Below, piece after piece: positions 27,810 through 34,833 of a stretch of 64,000 nt of DNA (position 1 is its first letter; each line of letters begins with the position of its first letter). The DNA lies in NCBI GenBank assembly GCA_963754645.1, contig CAVWGP010000012.1, positions 372,001-436,000 of the forward strand, written 5' to 3'. The position numbers were made by a program, and so were the translations under genes. The notes beneath the pieces were generated by a model that did no database searches, was not told the origin of the DNA, and was given only the letters and a program-made list of their open reading frames with translations. The stretch is from CAVWGP01 sp963754645 (GTDB lineage: Bacteria; Pseudomonadota; Alphaproteobacteria; Bin65).

Positions 27810-28313
27810 CTACGCCGGATCGTCGTACAGCACGGCCATTTGATAGGCGTCGATATAGGCTCCGTCGATCCGCATCTGGCGCCGCCGCAGGCCTTCGACG
27901 ACGAAGCCGAAACGCTCATAGAGCCGCTTGGCGCGCTCGTTGTCGACGCGCACGTCGAGCTCGATGCGCGTCAGGCCTTTCGCCTTGGCGTCGGCCAGCG
28001 CGGCTTCGATGAGCGCGGTGCCGATGCCGCCGCGGCGATAGGGCGCGACGATGCCGAGGCCGAGAATGCCGCAATGGCGCAACGCGGGCCGCTGCTTGCG
28101 CAGCACGTCGCACCAGCCCACCACCCTGCCGTCGGCGATGGCGACGAACTGCGTCTGCCCGGCCTTGATGTTGTCGAGCACGAAATCGCGCGTCGTCTCG
28201 TAGGGCGGCGCTTCAAGAAAAGCGAGATAGCGCTTCTCGCGCGCGACGCTGTCGAGCGCCAGGCGAAAGCCGGCGATGTGCTCCTCGGCAATGGGCACGA
28301 TGCGGTGCGTCAT
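27810..28313 (-). CDS. GNAT family N-acetyltransferase
   Basis: Acetyltransferase of 167 residues using acetyl-CoA. The conserved motif A that binds the pyrophosphate of CoA reads LGLGIVAPYRRGGIGTALIE, followed by the helix with KGLTRIELDV and the NERAKRLYERFGFVVEGL motif B. The pattern is close to RimJ/RimL-type and phosphinothricin-type acetyltransferases, and the substrate cannot be told. It is monocistronic on the minus strand; the region upstream is filled by repeats. Confidence 0.88.
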   Translation of the reverse strand: MTHRIVPIAEEHIAGFRLALDSVAREKRYLAFLEAPPYETTRDFVLDNIKAGQTQFVAIADGRVVGWCDVLRKQRPALRHCGILGLGIVAPYRRGGIGTALIEAALADAKAKGLTRIELDVRVDNERAKRLYERFGFVVEGLRRRQMRIDGAYIDAYQMAVLYDDPA

Positions 28314-28399
28314 GGGCGATGGGTCATGGCCGGCGTAATTCTAGCCGAGACGGCGGCGGCGCGCGAGCCGCCTTGGTGCGCAACGCGCGTCGCGCGCGA

Positions 28400-28540
28400 T
28401 CCGATCGATCGCCTCGGATATCGTTTGTCGCCTCGTAGGGGCGGGTCGCCGACCCGCCCTATTGCCGTCGTGCGGCAATGGCGGCGCCGTCGCATCGCTG
28501 CGATCGACCGCCCGAGTTGCCCGAGGGCGGGTCGGAGACC
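28400..28540. repeat. Truncated MITE-like element, copy B
   Basis: The left end carries GATCGATCGCCTCGGATATCG, matching the left terminus of copy A, followed by CGTAGGGGCGGGTCGCCGAC and later GGGCGGGTCGGAGACC. The right terminus is lost or strongly diverged. It forms part of a 500-base gene-free stretch (28314-28814). Confidence 0.6.
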
Positions 28541-28649
28541 ATCGATGGCGACCGACCGGAACCGGATGTCCTCCGCGCCCCGGATCCGGCGGTCGGTTGG
28601 CAGAGACCCCTGTTTGGTTTTTTCCCATATTATCCCAATTCGTCATCGT

Positions 28650-28730
28650 TACCCCGGCGCAGGCCGGCGTCCAGGCGCGCCGAACAAGGCGCGCCGGCCT
28701 TGTTCGGTCCCGATGCCGATGTCCCGAACG
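28650..28730. repeat. Palindromic intergenic repeat (ACCCCGGC..GCCGG type)
   Basis: Contains ACCCCGGCGCAGGCCGGCGT, then the inverted pair CCGAACAAGGCGCGCCGGCC and GGCCTTGTTCGG. The first word is shared with the interior of MITE copy D at 44494-44586. This fills the gap before the putative nuclease gene; no gene is visible here. Confidence 0.55.
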
Positions 28731-28814
28731 CGCGGCGGCAAATTTCCCCTTGCCATGGACCCGGTCCGGCGCTAACTTAGGATATTTCCCATTAGCAGCC
28801 GAGCGCGGGCCACG

Positions 28815-29762
28815 ATGCCGTCGCAACCCCCAGAAACGAAGCCGGCCCGGCGCAAGACGCCGAAGCAAGCGCCGCAACCGGCTCCCGGCAAGGAGCGCGC
28901 GGCCTTGATCGAGCTCATCCAGGCGGTGGCGCGCGCCTCCAGGTGCACGCGCCTCGCCGTCGAAGATTTCTGCCGGCGCGCGAAAATTTCCCGGCGGCGC
29001 GTGCGGCGCCTCGGCCCGTGGCGCGAGCTGTGCGCGGCGGCCGGCATCGAGCCGGTGCGTCCGGCCCAGATTCTCGGCGACGGCGAAATTTTCGGCGCCA
29101 TGCGCGACGCCTTCATCTCCGCCGGCGGCATCGTTTCGCTCGCCAGGTTCAGACGCCATTTCCGCTTCAGCCATCCGGTCTTCCGCTACCGCAACATGAA
29201 TTGGGCCGAGACGCTCGTCGCCTTCCGCGCCTGGGCTTTGCGGCACGCGCCTGATTTTCCGTTTCTCGGACATCTGCCGGTCACGGCGCCCGACCGGCGC
29301 GGGCGTCCATGCCGGTTGGCGGAAAAGAACACGCTCCGCGCGAATGCGCCGCCGCCGCAACCCGCCGCCCTCGCCGCTTCCGCCGGCCCGCCGTCGGGCC
29401 CGCATTGGCCGGCCGTTCCGGGGCACCACATGGGCGATCTCATCAAGTTCCGCAGCCTCATTCACGCGCCCACCAACGAGCAGGGCGTCATTTTTCTTTT
29501 CGGCGTGGTCGCGGCGGAACTGGGCTACGCGGTCGATGGCTTTCTGACGCGCTATTTCCCCGATTGCAGCGGCGCGCGCCGGGTGGCGAACGGCAAGTGG
29601 CAGCGCGTGCGCATCGAATTCGAATTTCAAAGCCGCAATTTCGTCAGCCACGGCCACGATCCCGAGAAGTGCGACGTGATCGTGTGCTGGGAGCACAACT
29701 GGCCCGATTGCCCGCTCGAAGTGCTCGAGCTGCGCACGACGATCCGGGCGATGGCGGCGTAA
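28815..29762 (+). CDS. Putative nuclease with homing-endonuclease-associated-like repeats
   Basis: Cytoplasmic protein of 315 residues. The basic N-terminus is followed by two helix-rich units resembling homing-endonuclease-associated DNA-binding repeats (VEDFCRRAKISRRRVRRLGP, then FRHFRFSHPVFRYRNMNW-type). The C-terminal domain has IEFEFQSRNFVSHGHDPEKC and CDVIVCWEHNWPDCPLEVLE, the layout of a restriction-endonuclease-like core with acidic and H-x-H-D residues. A DNA-cutting role is an inference from this layout; no methyltransferase is adjacent. It is surrounded by repeat elements. Confidence 0.6.
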   Translation: MPSQPPETKPARRKTPKQAPQPAPGKERAALIELIQAVARASRCTRLAVEDFCRRAKISRRRVRRLGPWRELCAAAGIEPVRPAQILGDGEIFGAMRDAFISAGGIVSLARFRRHFRFSHPVFRYRNMNWAETLVAFRAWALRHAPDFPFLGHLPVTAPDRRGRPCRLAEKNTLRANAPPPQPAALAASAGPPSGPHWPAVPGHHMGDLIKFRSLIHAPTNEQGVIFLFGVVAAELGYAVDGFLTRYFPDCSGARRVANGKWQRVRIEFEFQSRNFVSHGHDPEKCDVIVCWEHNWPDCPLEVLELRTTIRAMAA

Positions 29763-29783
29763 AACCGACGGCGAGTCGTCCGC

Positions 29784-30209
29784 TTATGCCGCCTTGGCCG
29801 CTTCGCCCGGCGCCGTGCCGTGGGCGAAGGCGTAGCCTTCGTCGGCCCAGCCGGTCATGCCGCCGATCATGACCTTGACCGCGCGGCCGAGTTGGGCGAG
29901 GCGCAGCGCGGCCTTGTCGGCGCCGTTGCAATGCGGACCGGCGCAATAGACGACGAACAGCGCTTCGGGCGGAAATTCGGCCAGGCTTTGCTGGCCCAGC
30001 TTGCGCGCGGGCAAGTTGACGGCGCCCGGCACATGCGCCTTTTCATAGGCCGCGGCGCCGCGCACGTCGAGCAGGACGAAATCCATCGCGCCGGCGCGCA
30101 TGGCGTCGCAGACATCGGAACAATCGGTTTCGAAGGCAAGCCGGCGCGCGTAATGCGCCGCGATCTCGGCGGCGCTCGCGGCGGCAACTTCGGTCACCCG
30201 GCTCGGCAT
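29784..30209 (-). CDS. Rhodanese-like domain protein
   Basis: Single-domain rhodanese of 141 residues that can carry a persulfide on its active-site Cys. The domain shows DFVLLDVRGAAAYEKAHVPG, and the catalytic loop is VYCAGPHCNGADKAA with Cys in the expected position. The longer loop (CAGPHCNGA) places it with the rhodaneses commonly paired with FtrA-like regulators. The start at 30209 has GGGAGA upstream; 30239 is an alternative. It is divergent from the ftrA-like gene, only about 70 bases apart, so a shared control region is likely. Confidence 0.88.
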   Translation of the reverse strand: MPSRVTEVAAASAAEIAAHYARRLAFETDCSDVCDAMRAGAMDFVLLDVRGAAAYEKAHVPGAVNLPARKLGQQSLAEFPPEALFVVYCAGPHCNGADKAALRLAQLGRAVKVMIGGMTGWADEGYAFAHGTAPGEAAKAA

Positions 30210-30278
30210 GGCGGCATCTCCCATCGCTGTTGACGGCACGATCTTGCTTCGCCTATGCCAGGCGCGGAAGCGGCGTCA

Positions 30279-31331
30279 ATGCCAATGAGCGTCAAGATCA
30301 TGCCAAAACCGCGCAATGCCGGCGCCCGGCCGGCCGGGCCGCTTGTCGCCGTCCTCGCCTATGACGGTCTGTGCACCTTCGAGTTCGGCGTCGCCGTCGA
30401 GATTTTCGCCCTGCCCCGGCCGGAGCTGGGCGCGGACTGGTATCGCTTCGCCATATGCGGCATCGAACCGGGCCCGTTGCGCGCGGCGGGCGGCCTCACC
30501 GTTTCGGTGCAAGGCGGGCTCGCGCTGCTGCGCCGGGCGGACATCGTCATCGTGCCGGGCTGGCGCGGCATCGCCGAACCGGTGCCGCCCAAGTTGATCG
30601 CGAGCCTCGCCGCCGCGCACCGGCGCGGCGCGCGCATCGTCTCGTTCTGCTCGGGCATTGCCGTGCTTGCCGCCGCCGGGCTGCTCGACGGCAAGCGGGC
30701 GACGACGCATTGGCGCTATGTCGCGGCCGTGGCCGAGCGCTATCCCGGAATCAGGCTCGAACCCGGCGTCCTCTATGTCGACGAAGGCCGGATCATGACC
30801 GCGGCCGGCAGCGCCGCCGGGATCGATCTTTGCCTGCACATGATTCGCAAGGATCACGGCGCCGCCGCGGCCAACAGCGTGGCGCGCCGCCTCGTCGTGC
30901 CGCCGCATCGCGACGGCGGCCAGGCGCAGTTCATCGTGGCCCCGGTTCCCGCCGAGCGCGAAAGCGGCCGGCTCAGCCCGATCCTCGATTGGATCCGGGA
31001 CCATCTCGACGAAACGCCGACGATCGCGCGCCTGGCCAAGCGCGCCGGCATGAGCGCGCGCACGTTTCAGCGCCGGTTCGAGGCGGCGACGGGCGTGGCG
31101 CCCGGACAATGGATCGTCAACGAAAAGCTGCGCGCGGCGCGCGACATGCTCGAGAAAAGCCGCACCGCGACGCTCGACGATGTCGCCGCCGCCTGCGGCT
31201 TCGGCGCGCCGGCCACGATGCGGCACCATTTTCGCGCCCGCCTCGGCACCAGCCCCGCCGCCTACCGCGAACGCTTCAATCCAAGGCACGCAGAGAAATT
31301 CCAGCGGCAATATTTGCGGACACAGGGTTAA
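30279..31331 (+). CDS. FtrA/GlxA-like AraC family transcriptional regulator
   Basis: Regulator of about 350 residues with an N-terminal DJ-1/PfpI-like (class I glutamine amidotransferase-like) sensor domain and a C-terminal AraC DNA-binding domain. The sensor has VAVLAYDGLCTFEFGVAVE and the nucleophile-elbow-like IVSFCSGIAVLAAAG. The AraC part contains LAKRAGMSARTFQRRFEAAT and the second HTH with DDVAAACGFGAP. The FtrA subgroup is commonly divergent from a rhodanese gene, as here, and probably controls it. Several starts are possible (30255, 30279, 30285, 30300); 30279 has GGAAG 8 bases upstream. Confidence 0.88.
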   Translation: MPMSVKIMPKPRNAGARPAGPLVAVLAYDGLCTFEFGVAVEIFALPRPELGADWYRFAICGIEPGPLRAAGGLTVSVQGGLALLRRADIVIVPGWRGIAEPVPPKLIASLAAAHRRGARIVSFCSGIAVLAAAGLLDGKRATTHWRYVAAVAERYPGIRLEPGVLYVDEGRIMTAAGSAAGIDLCLHMIRKDHGAAAANSVARRLVVPPHRDGGQAQFIVAPVPAERESGRLSPILDWIRDHLDETPTIARLAKRAGMSARTFQRRFEAATGVAPGQWIVNEKLRAARDMLEKSRTATLDDVAAACGFGAPATMRHHFRARLGTSPAAYRERFNPRHAEKFQRQYLRTQG

Positions 31332-31431
31332 CGCAGTCCAATACCCGCCACGAGGGTCGCAATGTCGAGCGCAAGAGCGGTCTCGCGCGCTCGCCGCTGT
31401 TTGTGCCATCCTTGGCACTGCAGGTGATGCG

Positions 31432-31668
31432 ATGAATGAGATCTCGAAGCGATTGGAAAAAGCGCTGGAATCGGTCAAGGCTTGGCCCACCGAACGGCAA
31501 GACGCCGCGGCCGAAGTGCTGGAGCATACGAACCGAATGGCGGCAACACCCTATCGGTTGTTTCCGGCGGAGCGCGCCGATCTTGAGTCCGCCCTTGCCG
31601 AGGCGCGCCGCGGCGAATTCGCCACCGATGCCGAGGTCGCCGCCATGCTGGCCCGTCACGGCCTTTGA
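31432..31668 (+). CDS. Antitoxin-like protein of an addiction module
   Basis: Seventy-eight-residue protein: MNEISKRLEKALESVKAWPT, then ERQDAAAEVLEH and a C-terminal TDAEVAAMLARHGL. The layout (leading helix with KRLE.ALE.VK.WP..RQ, then D.E..A.L) matches small ParD/RelB-type antitoxin genes in proteobacteria and resembles the two antitoxins at 47039-47257 and 47358-47579. The reading frame after it overlaps the stop and starts like a ParE toxin but ends after 17 codons, just before the IS1595 element. The toxin has probably been lost. Confidence 0.65.
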   Translation: MNEISKRLEKALESVKAWPTERQDAAAEVLEHTNRMAATPYRLFPAERADLESALAEARRGEFATDAEVAAMLARHGL

Positions 31669-31718
31669 AAATCCTCTACACGCGTCGTTCGTGGATCAAG
31701 TCTATCCTCAAATACTGA
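31665..31718 (+). pseudogene. Possible ParE toxin remnant truncated next to the IS1595 element
   Basis: A TTG-started frame overlapping the antitoxin stop reads LKILYTRRSWIKSILKY and then stops. ParE/RelE toxins typically begin with a pattern like (K/R)hxYTxRAxxDLxxIhxYI, so this resembles their first strand and helix. The left end of the insertion element starts 10 bases later. Short length makes this tentative. Confidence 0.35.
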
Positions 31719-31780
31719 CATCGTTGGTGGCGACGTTACATTTGACATACGGACACGCCAGATACAGCGAAATCAACGCA

Positions 31781-31960
31781 TTATCGTCTGCGCGGCTTTG
31801 GCTTTGCGATCTTCTTGAAAGCCCGGTCAAAATCACGCGGATTTTCGGAGGCCTCGACCTCGCGGGCCATCTCAACGAAACGCTTGCGACGTTCCGCGTC
31901 GTTTAGGGTTTGCCCGGCCTTCGGAGATCGAGGCTGGGATTTTTTGCCACTGGTTTGCAT
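31781..31960 (-). CDS. Small basic protein overlapping the 3' end of the PIN gene
   Basis: Fifty-nine-residue protein from an ATG at 31960, in a different frame from the PIN gene and overlapping its last 58 bases. It reads MQTSGKKSQPRSPKAGQTLN, then DAERRKRFVEMAREVEASEN and ends KKIAKPKPRRR. The helical, strongly charged middle (ERRKRFVEMAREVEAS) looks like a real conserved small protein rather than chance, and the gene ends about 50 bases from the IS terminus. It may be an antitoxin or accessory factor of the PIN protein; this is an inference from position. Confidence 0.6.
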   Translation of the reverse strand: MQTSGKKSQPRSPKAGQTLNDAERRKRFVEMAREVEASENPRDFDRAFKKIAKPKPRRR

Positions 31961-32427
31961 ATCGTGAGCTTGTGGCCCCCAACGTTGTCCGACAACCCCA
32001 GAAGCCCAATCGACTTGGAACTGCTCCCGCCGTCGTCGAAGGTGTGGAACTCGTCTGCTCTGTACAAGATCGCCGTAGCAAGGTGGATTGCGTCCGGCGT
32101 GGAAAGCGTCTTGCCGCCATGCGCTGCCGCGTTGCGCATGTAGTAATCGCGAATGTCGTGGGCTAGTGCAGCCACCTTCGAATCAATGCCAATTTTGCTC
32201 ACACGCTTCATCATGTCGGTGAACAGTCGATCCATTCCGACCGGCAGTCGGCTCTGTAGAACTTCTACCATGGTCAAGACCGACGTTATGATTTTAACGT
32301 CGCGTCGTTTCGCGCGCGCGATCAACTCGCGAACGCCATCCATTTCACCCGACGGGCGTTCCTCGTCCTTGATCCAGGCAAGGAACAGGCAAGTGTCCCA
32401 ATAGTAGATCGGCTCAGCGCCAGCCAT
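31903..32427 (-). CDS. PIN-domain protein (VapC-like ribonuclease or related)
   Basis: Predicted PIN-fold nuclease of 174 residues. The first acidic residue is in YYWDTCLFLAW, a middle Glu is in SVLTMVEVLQSR, and the C-terminal cluster is STPDAIHLATAILYRADEFHTFD, giving the D-E-D-D arrangement expected for Mg-dependent RNA cleavage. It is longer than typical VapC (about 130 residues) because of a tail after the last strand. It is a passenger gene inside the IS1595 element, overlapped at its start and end by small ORFs. Toxin activity is possible but unproved. Confidence 0.8.
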   Translation of the reverse strand: MAGAEPIYYWDTCLFLAWIKDEERPSGEMDGVRELIARAKRRDVKIITSVLTMVEVLQSRLPVGMDRLFTDMMKRVSKIGIDSKVAALAHDIRDYYMRNAAAHGGKTLSTPDAIHLATAILYRADEFHTFDDGGSSSKSIGLLGLSDNVGGHKLTICKPVAKNPSLDLRRPGKP

Positions 32428-32539
32428 CGCGAAGCTCCCGAACCCAAGCTTCGCTACTCAAAGTGCCAGTGGCATCCGGCGCACGCCCGCGCAGATCGTC
32501 CCAGTCGGGCAATTCAGAGTCTAGGCGGGAAAGCCTCAA
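32414..32539 (-). CDS. Possible 41-residue ORF bridging the PIN gene and its upstream gene
   Basis: A TTG-started frame overlaps the end of the upstream gene by 26 bases and the first 14 bases of the PIN gene. It ends with LPDWDDLRGRAPDATGTLSS and EAWVRELRDGWR. The amphipathic, charged ending looks protein-like and the overlaps would couple translation, but the start is weak. It is either a tiny antitoxin-type gene or a chance frame. Confidence 0.35.
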   Translation of the reverse strand: MRLSRLDSELPDWDDLRGRAPDATGTLSSEAWVRELRDGWR

Positions 32540-33221
32540 TCTGGGAAACGGCTATTTGATGCGGAAAGCTCGCGCCAATCCGGAAATGGAGCGTTCCGAA
32601 AATTTCGACGCGGCGGCCAACGGCCGCAATGGCGTCGTCGTGCAACCGCGCCGGGAAACGGCAAGTAACCTTTTTGGGGCCGACCTCTGGGTAGATGTGA
32701 AATACGTTAGCCCCATGGTGCAGATTGATCCACTCAAGCATTCCCTCGATGGAGCCTTCACATTCTTCGTCTACCGCAAGGGCGCGCTCCACCTTGCTAG
32801 TAATCGTTGGCGTTAGATCGAAGCTATGTCCTCGAAAGACCAGGGCCGCACTCTTGACCGTCCGACCTACTGGACGAGTCAAACCGCGAATGTCTTCCAA
32901 TAGATCAGCGTCCAGGCCACTTAGGTCGTCTCCATTGGCTAGAGCAGTAGTGACGCGCTCTAGGCTCGCGACAATCGCTGGCCCAACGTAAGGCTGTGCC
33001 GGAATAGGCTGAGGCTCTAAGACAATCCTAATTGGGCTGCTGTAAGACAGCTCGGCAATACGAAAGACCGTCGCCGGTTTGCCCTGGTTCGCTTCGCGAT
33101 CCAATTTGGTGATAGTAGCACTAAGACTCTGAAGCTGAGACATGAACACGCCTAACCGCACTTGCCCTTCATCTTCTGGCAAGCCCTCGATTATCAACGT
33201 GATCCGATCATCTTCGGCCAT
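32514..33221 (-). CDS. Passenger protein of unknown function in the IS1595 element
   Basis: Cytoplasmic protein of 235 residues starting MAEDDRITLIIEGLPEDEGQ. A helical block LGVFMSQLQSLSATITKLDR and FRIAELSYSSPIRIVLEPQP follow; the C-terminal half (SAALVFRGHSFDLTP, then KVTCRFPARLHDDAIAAVGR) looks beta-rich. The family was not recognised. It lies between the transposase and the PIN gene in the same direction, so it is probably part of the cassette, perhaps regulatory. Base composition matches the rest of the element. Confidence 0.65.
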   Translation of the reverse strand: MAEDDRITLIIEGLPEDEGQVRLGVFMSQLQSLSATITKLDREANQGKPATVFRIAELSYSSPIRIVLEPQPIPAQPYVGPAIVASLERVTTALANGDDLSGLDADLLEDIRGLTRPVGRTVKSAALVFRGHSFDLTPTITSKVERALAVDEECEGSIEGMLEWINLHHGANVFHIYPEVGPKKVTCRFPARLHDDAIAAVGRRVEIFGTLHFRIGASFPHQIAVSQIEAFPPRL

Positions 33222-33259
33222 AAACCACACCCTCACCCGATAGCTACGCTGCAGAGACT

Positions 33260-34201
33260 CTACCCTGCGAATGAGTCCCGGTACATGAGCCTTTTGCCCT
33301 TTACGCCCTGCAGCGCTATTTCGGCCCGCCGCGTATCATCAATGCCAAGGCGCTCGCGCGTGTTCATTCTGAAATCAAACTCGCTCAAGTAGCGGTCAAG
33401 ATGATGCCGCTCGACTCGCTGATATATGCCGATCAGGCCACGCTTCACGACGCTGAAAAAGCCTTCCAGCGTGTTCGTGTGAGCGTCGCCGCGCGTCCAC
33501 TCAAACTTGGAGTGATCAACGCTTTCGTGTTCAGCCGCGCGCGGGTGGACGTAGTGCTGTGCCTTGTCCGTTACGAGGCTACTTTTCTCGTGAAGATGGC
33601 GGTACAGATGCAGCCGCACGCCACGATGAGCGATCTGCATAGATCGAATGTTGCCACCACGCTCCACAAGGCTTAGCACCACTGGATTGTCGCGGCGACG
33701 GTGGCCTTCAGGTCTCCGGGTCCTGCGGGACTTCGCAAGCTCCGTTTCGTCGGCCTCAACCGTAACGCCGGGGCCTCCGATCTTGCCCGGATCGACAGGG
33801 GTCAAAGCAAGACGAATACGGTGTCCGAGATGCCATGCCGTTTTCATGGAACAGTGCAACATCCGCTGAATTTGACGCGTCGCGATGCCTTTCTTGCTCG
33901 CGCACATAAGGTGGATGACCTGTAGCCACAAGTGCAACGGAACATGGCTATCCTCGAAGATCGTGCCGACACGCGCCGTGAAGCTCTTTTTGCACGCATA
34001 ACAGCGCCACAGGCCGACAGCCAGCTTGCCTTCAGGATGACGTTTGCTCGGCTTGGTCCGCTGCGTGGCAACGCGAGCGATCCGCTTCGTTTCCTCACAA
34101 TGCGGGCAATTTGCGCCGTCCAGCCACAGGCGCGCTTCGACGTATTCGAAGGCGGCGGCCTCAGACTGAAAGTGCGGCGCGTCTAGAACGGACTTGGCCA
34201 T
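33260..34201 (-). CDS. IS1595 family transposase
   Basis: Transposase of 313 residues. The N-terminal zinc-binding region has CPHC and CYACKKSFTARVGTIFEDSH, the classic IS1595/ISXO2 pattern, followed by a helix-turn-helix (GIATRQIQRMLHCSMKTAWH). The catalytic domain shows VEADETELAKSRR, the second Asp in SLVTDKAQHYVH and the family block NTLEGFFSVVKRGLIGIYQR. It appears full length and uninterrupted, so the element may still be active. The right inverted repeat lies about 50 bases upstream of the start. Confidence 0.93.
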   Translation of the reverse strand: MAKSVLDAPHFQSEAAAFEYVEARLWLDGANCPHCEETKRIARVATQRTKPSKRHPEGKLAVGLWRCYACKKSFTARVGTIFEDSHVPLHLWLQVIHLMCASKKGIATRQIQRMLHCSMKTAWHLGHRIRLALTPVDPGKIGGPGVTVEADETELAKSRRTRRPEGHRRRDNPVVLSLVERGGNIRSMQIAHRGVRLHLYRHLHEKSSLVTDKAQHYVHPRAAEHESVDHSKFEWTRGDAHTNTLEGFFSVVKRGLIGIYQRVERHHLDRYLSEFDFRMNTRERLGIDDTRRAEIALQGVKGKRLMYRDSFAG

Positions 34202-34262
34202 GGCTAACTCTTAGGCCCGAACACTAGACCTTGCTGCCGCGTATGTCAAGTGTAACATCGCC

Positions 34263-34456
34263 CATTGGTGGTCATCCCGACCGAGCCGACGCGGTCCGCC
34301 ATCGGCGGCAGCGTCGGACGCAAGCCGCACTGGCGGCTCGCGTAGCGGAGGGATATTGCGTCAGCAGGTGCAATATCCCTCCGCTACGCGCCTTCGGCGC
34401 TCCCGAGCGCGCCGACGCGCAGCGTCGGACGTGAGGGGTCGGGATGACAATCAATG
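34263..34456. repeat. Large palindromic element adjacent to the IS right end
   Basis: Outer inverted repeats of about 20 bases (17 matches, both containing GTCATCCCGACC) at 34263 and 34456, and an inner perfect 20-base inverted repeat at 34340-34359 and 34370-34389 (GCGTAGCGGAGGGATATTGC) around a 10-base loop. GCAGCGTCGGACG words recur at 34308 and 34421. No coding potential is seen; it may be another non-autonomous mobile element or a strong transcription block. Bases 34457-34566 hold nothing recognisable. Confidence 0.75.
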
Positions 34457-34566
34457 TAGTGGGCCTCAAATATTGGACTTGACTCGCGTAAGACGTGAAC
34501 GCGCGAATCGGGCGCTCGATCCCGCGAAAATTTTCGAATGCAGATGCCATTGCGGCAAACTCGTGT

Positions 34567-34811
34567 TAGGAAATTCGCTCGATCGCCTGAGCATCCGGTT
34601 GTCGCTGCGTAGGGGCGGGTCTCGGTCCGACGCTGCCGCCGGTGGCGGACGCGTCGGCACGCCCTCGTGCCGCCGGTCAATCCGTTGTTCGGTCGCGCGC
34701 GGCATGGAGTGGGCGGGTCGGAGACCCGCCCCTACGAAAAAATGGCAATCGAGAGAAATGACAATAGAGCCTCGCAGCTCTTCGTTCCGAGGCGATCGAC
34801 CGAATGTCCCG
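34567..34811. repeat. MITE-like element, copy C
   Basis: Left end with TTCGCTCGATCGCCTGAG and right end with CGAGGCGATCGACCGAATG are inverted repeats matching the termini of copy A. The interior shares GTCGCTGCGTAGGGGCGGGT and GGTCGGAGACCCGCCCCTAC with copy A. The right end reaches the first candidate ATG of the molybdenum hydroxylase gene (34804), so the element probably replaced that gene's original upstream region. Confidence 0.72.
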
Positions 34812-34833
34812 TGACACGGAAAAGTTTCACCCG

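Larger units (their letters stand above)
31729..34262 (-). mobile_element. IS1595-family insertion element with PIN-domain passenger genes
   Basis: Terminal inverted repeats: left end from 31729 reads GGCGACGTTACATTTGACAT; the complement of the right end, from 34262, reads GGCGATGTTACACTTGACAT, two mismatches in 20, and the match continues with ACG. TTGGTGG occurs at both edges (31724-31730 and 34265-34271), a partial target duplication. Inside, all on the minus strand, are the transposase and a cassette of a 235-residue protein, a possible 41-residue ORF, a PIN-domain protein and a 59-residue protein. Base composition is visibly less GC-rich than the flanks. IS1595 elements with passenger genes are known; this cargo was recognised here only from sequence. 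Confidence 0.8.

Noticed and set aside
34804..34833. Upstream ATG as start of the molybdenum hydroxylase
   Set aside because: It lies in the terminal repeat of MITE copy C, and the family's N-terminal pattern fits the ATG at 34834 better.
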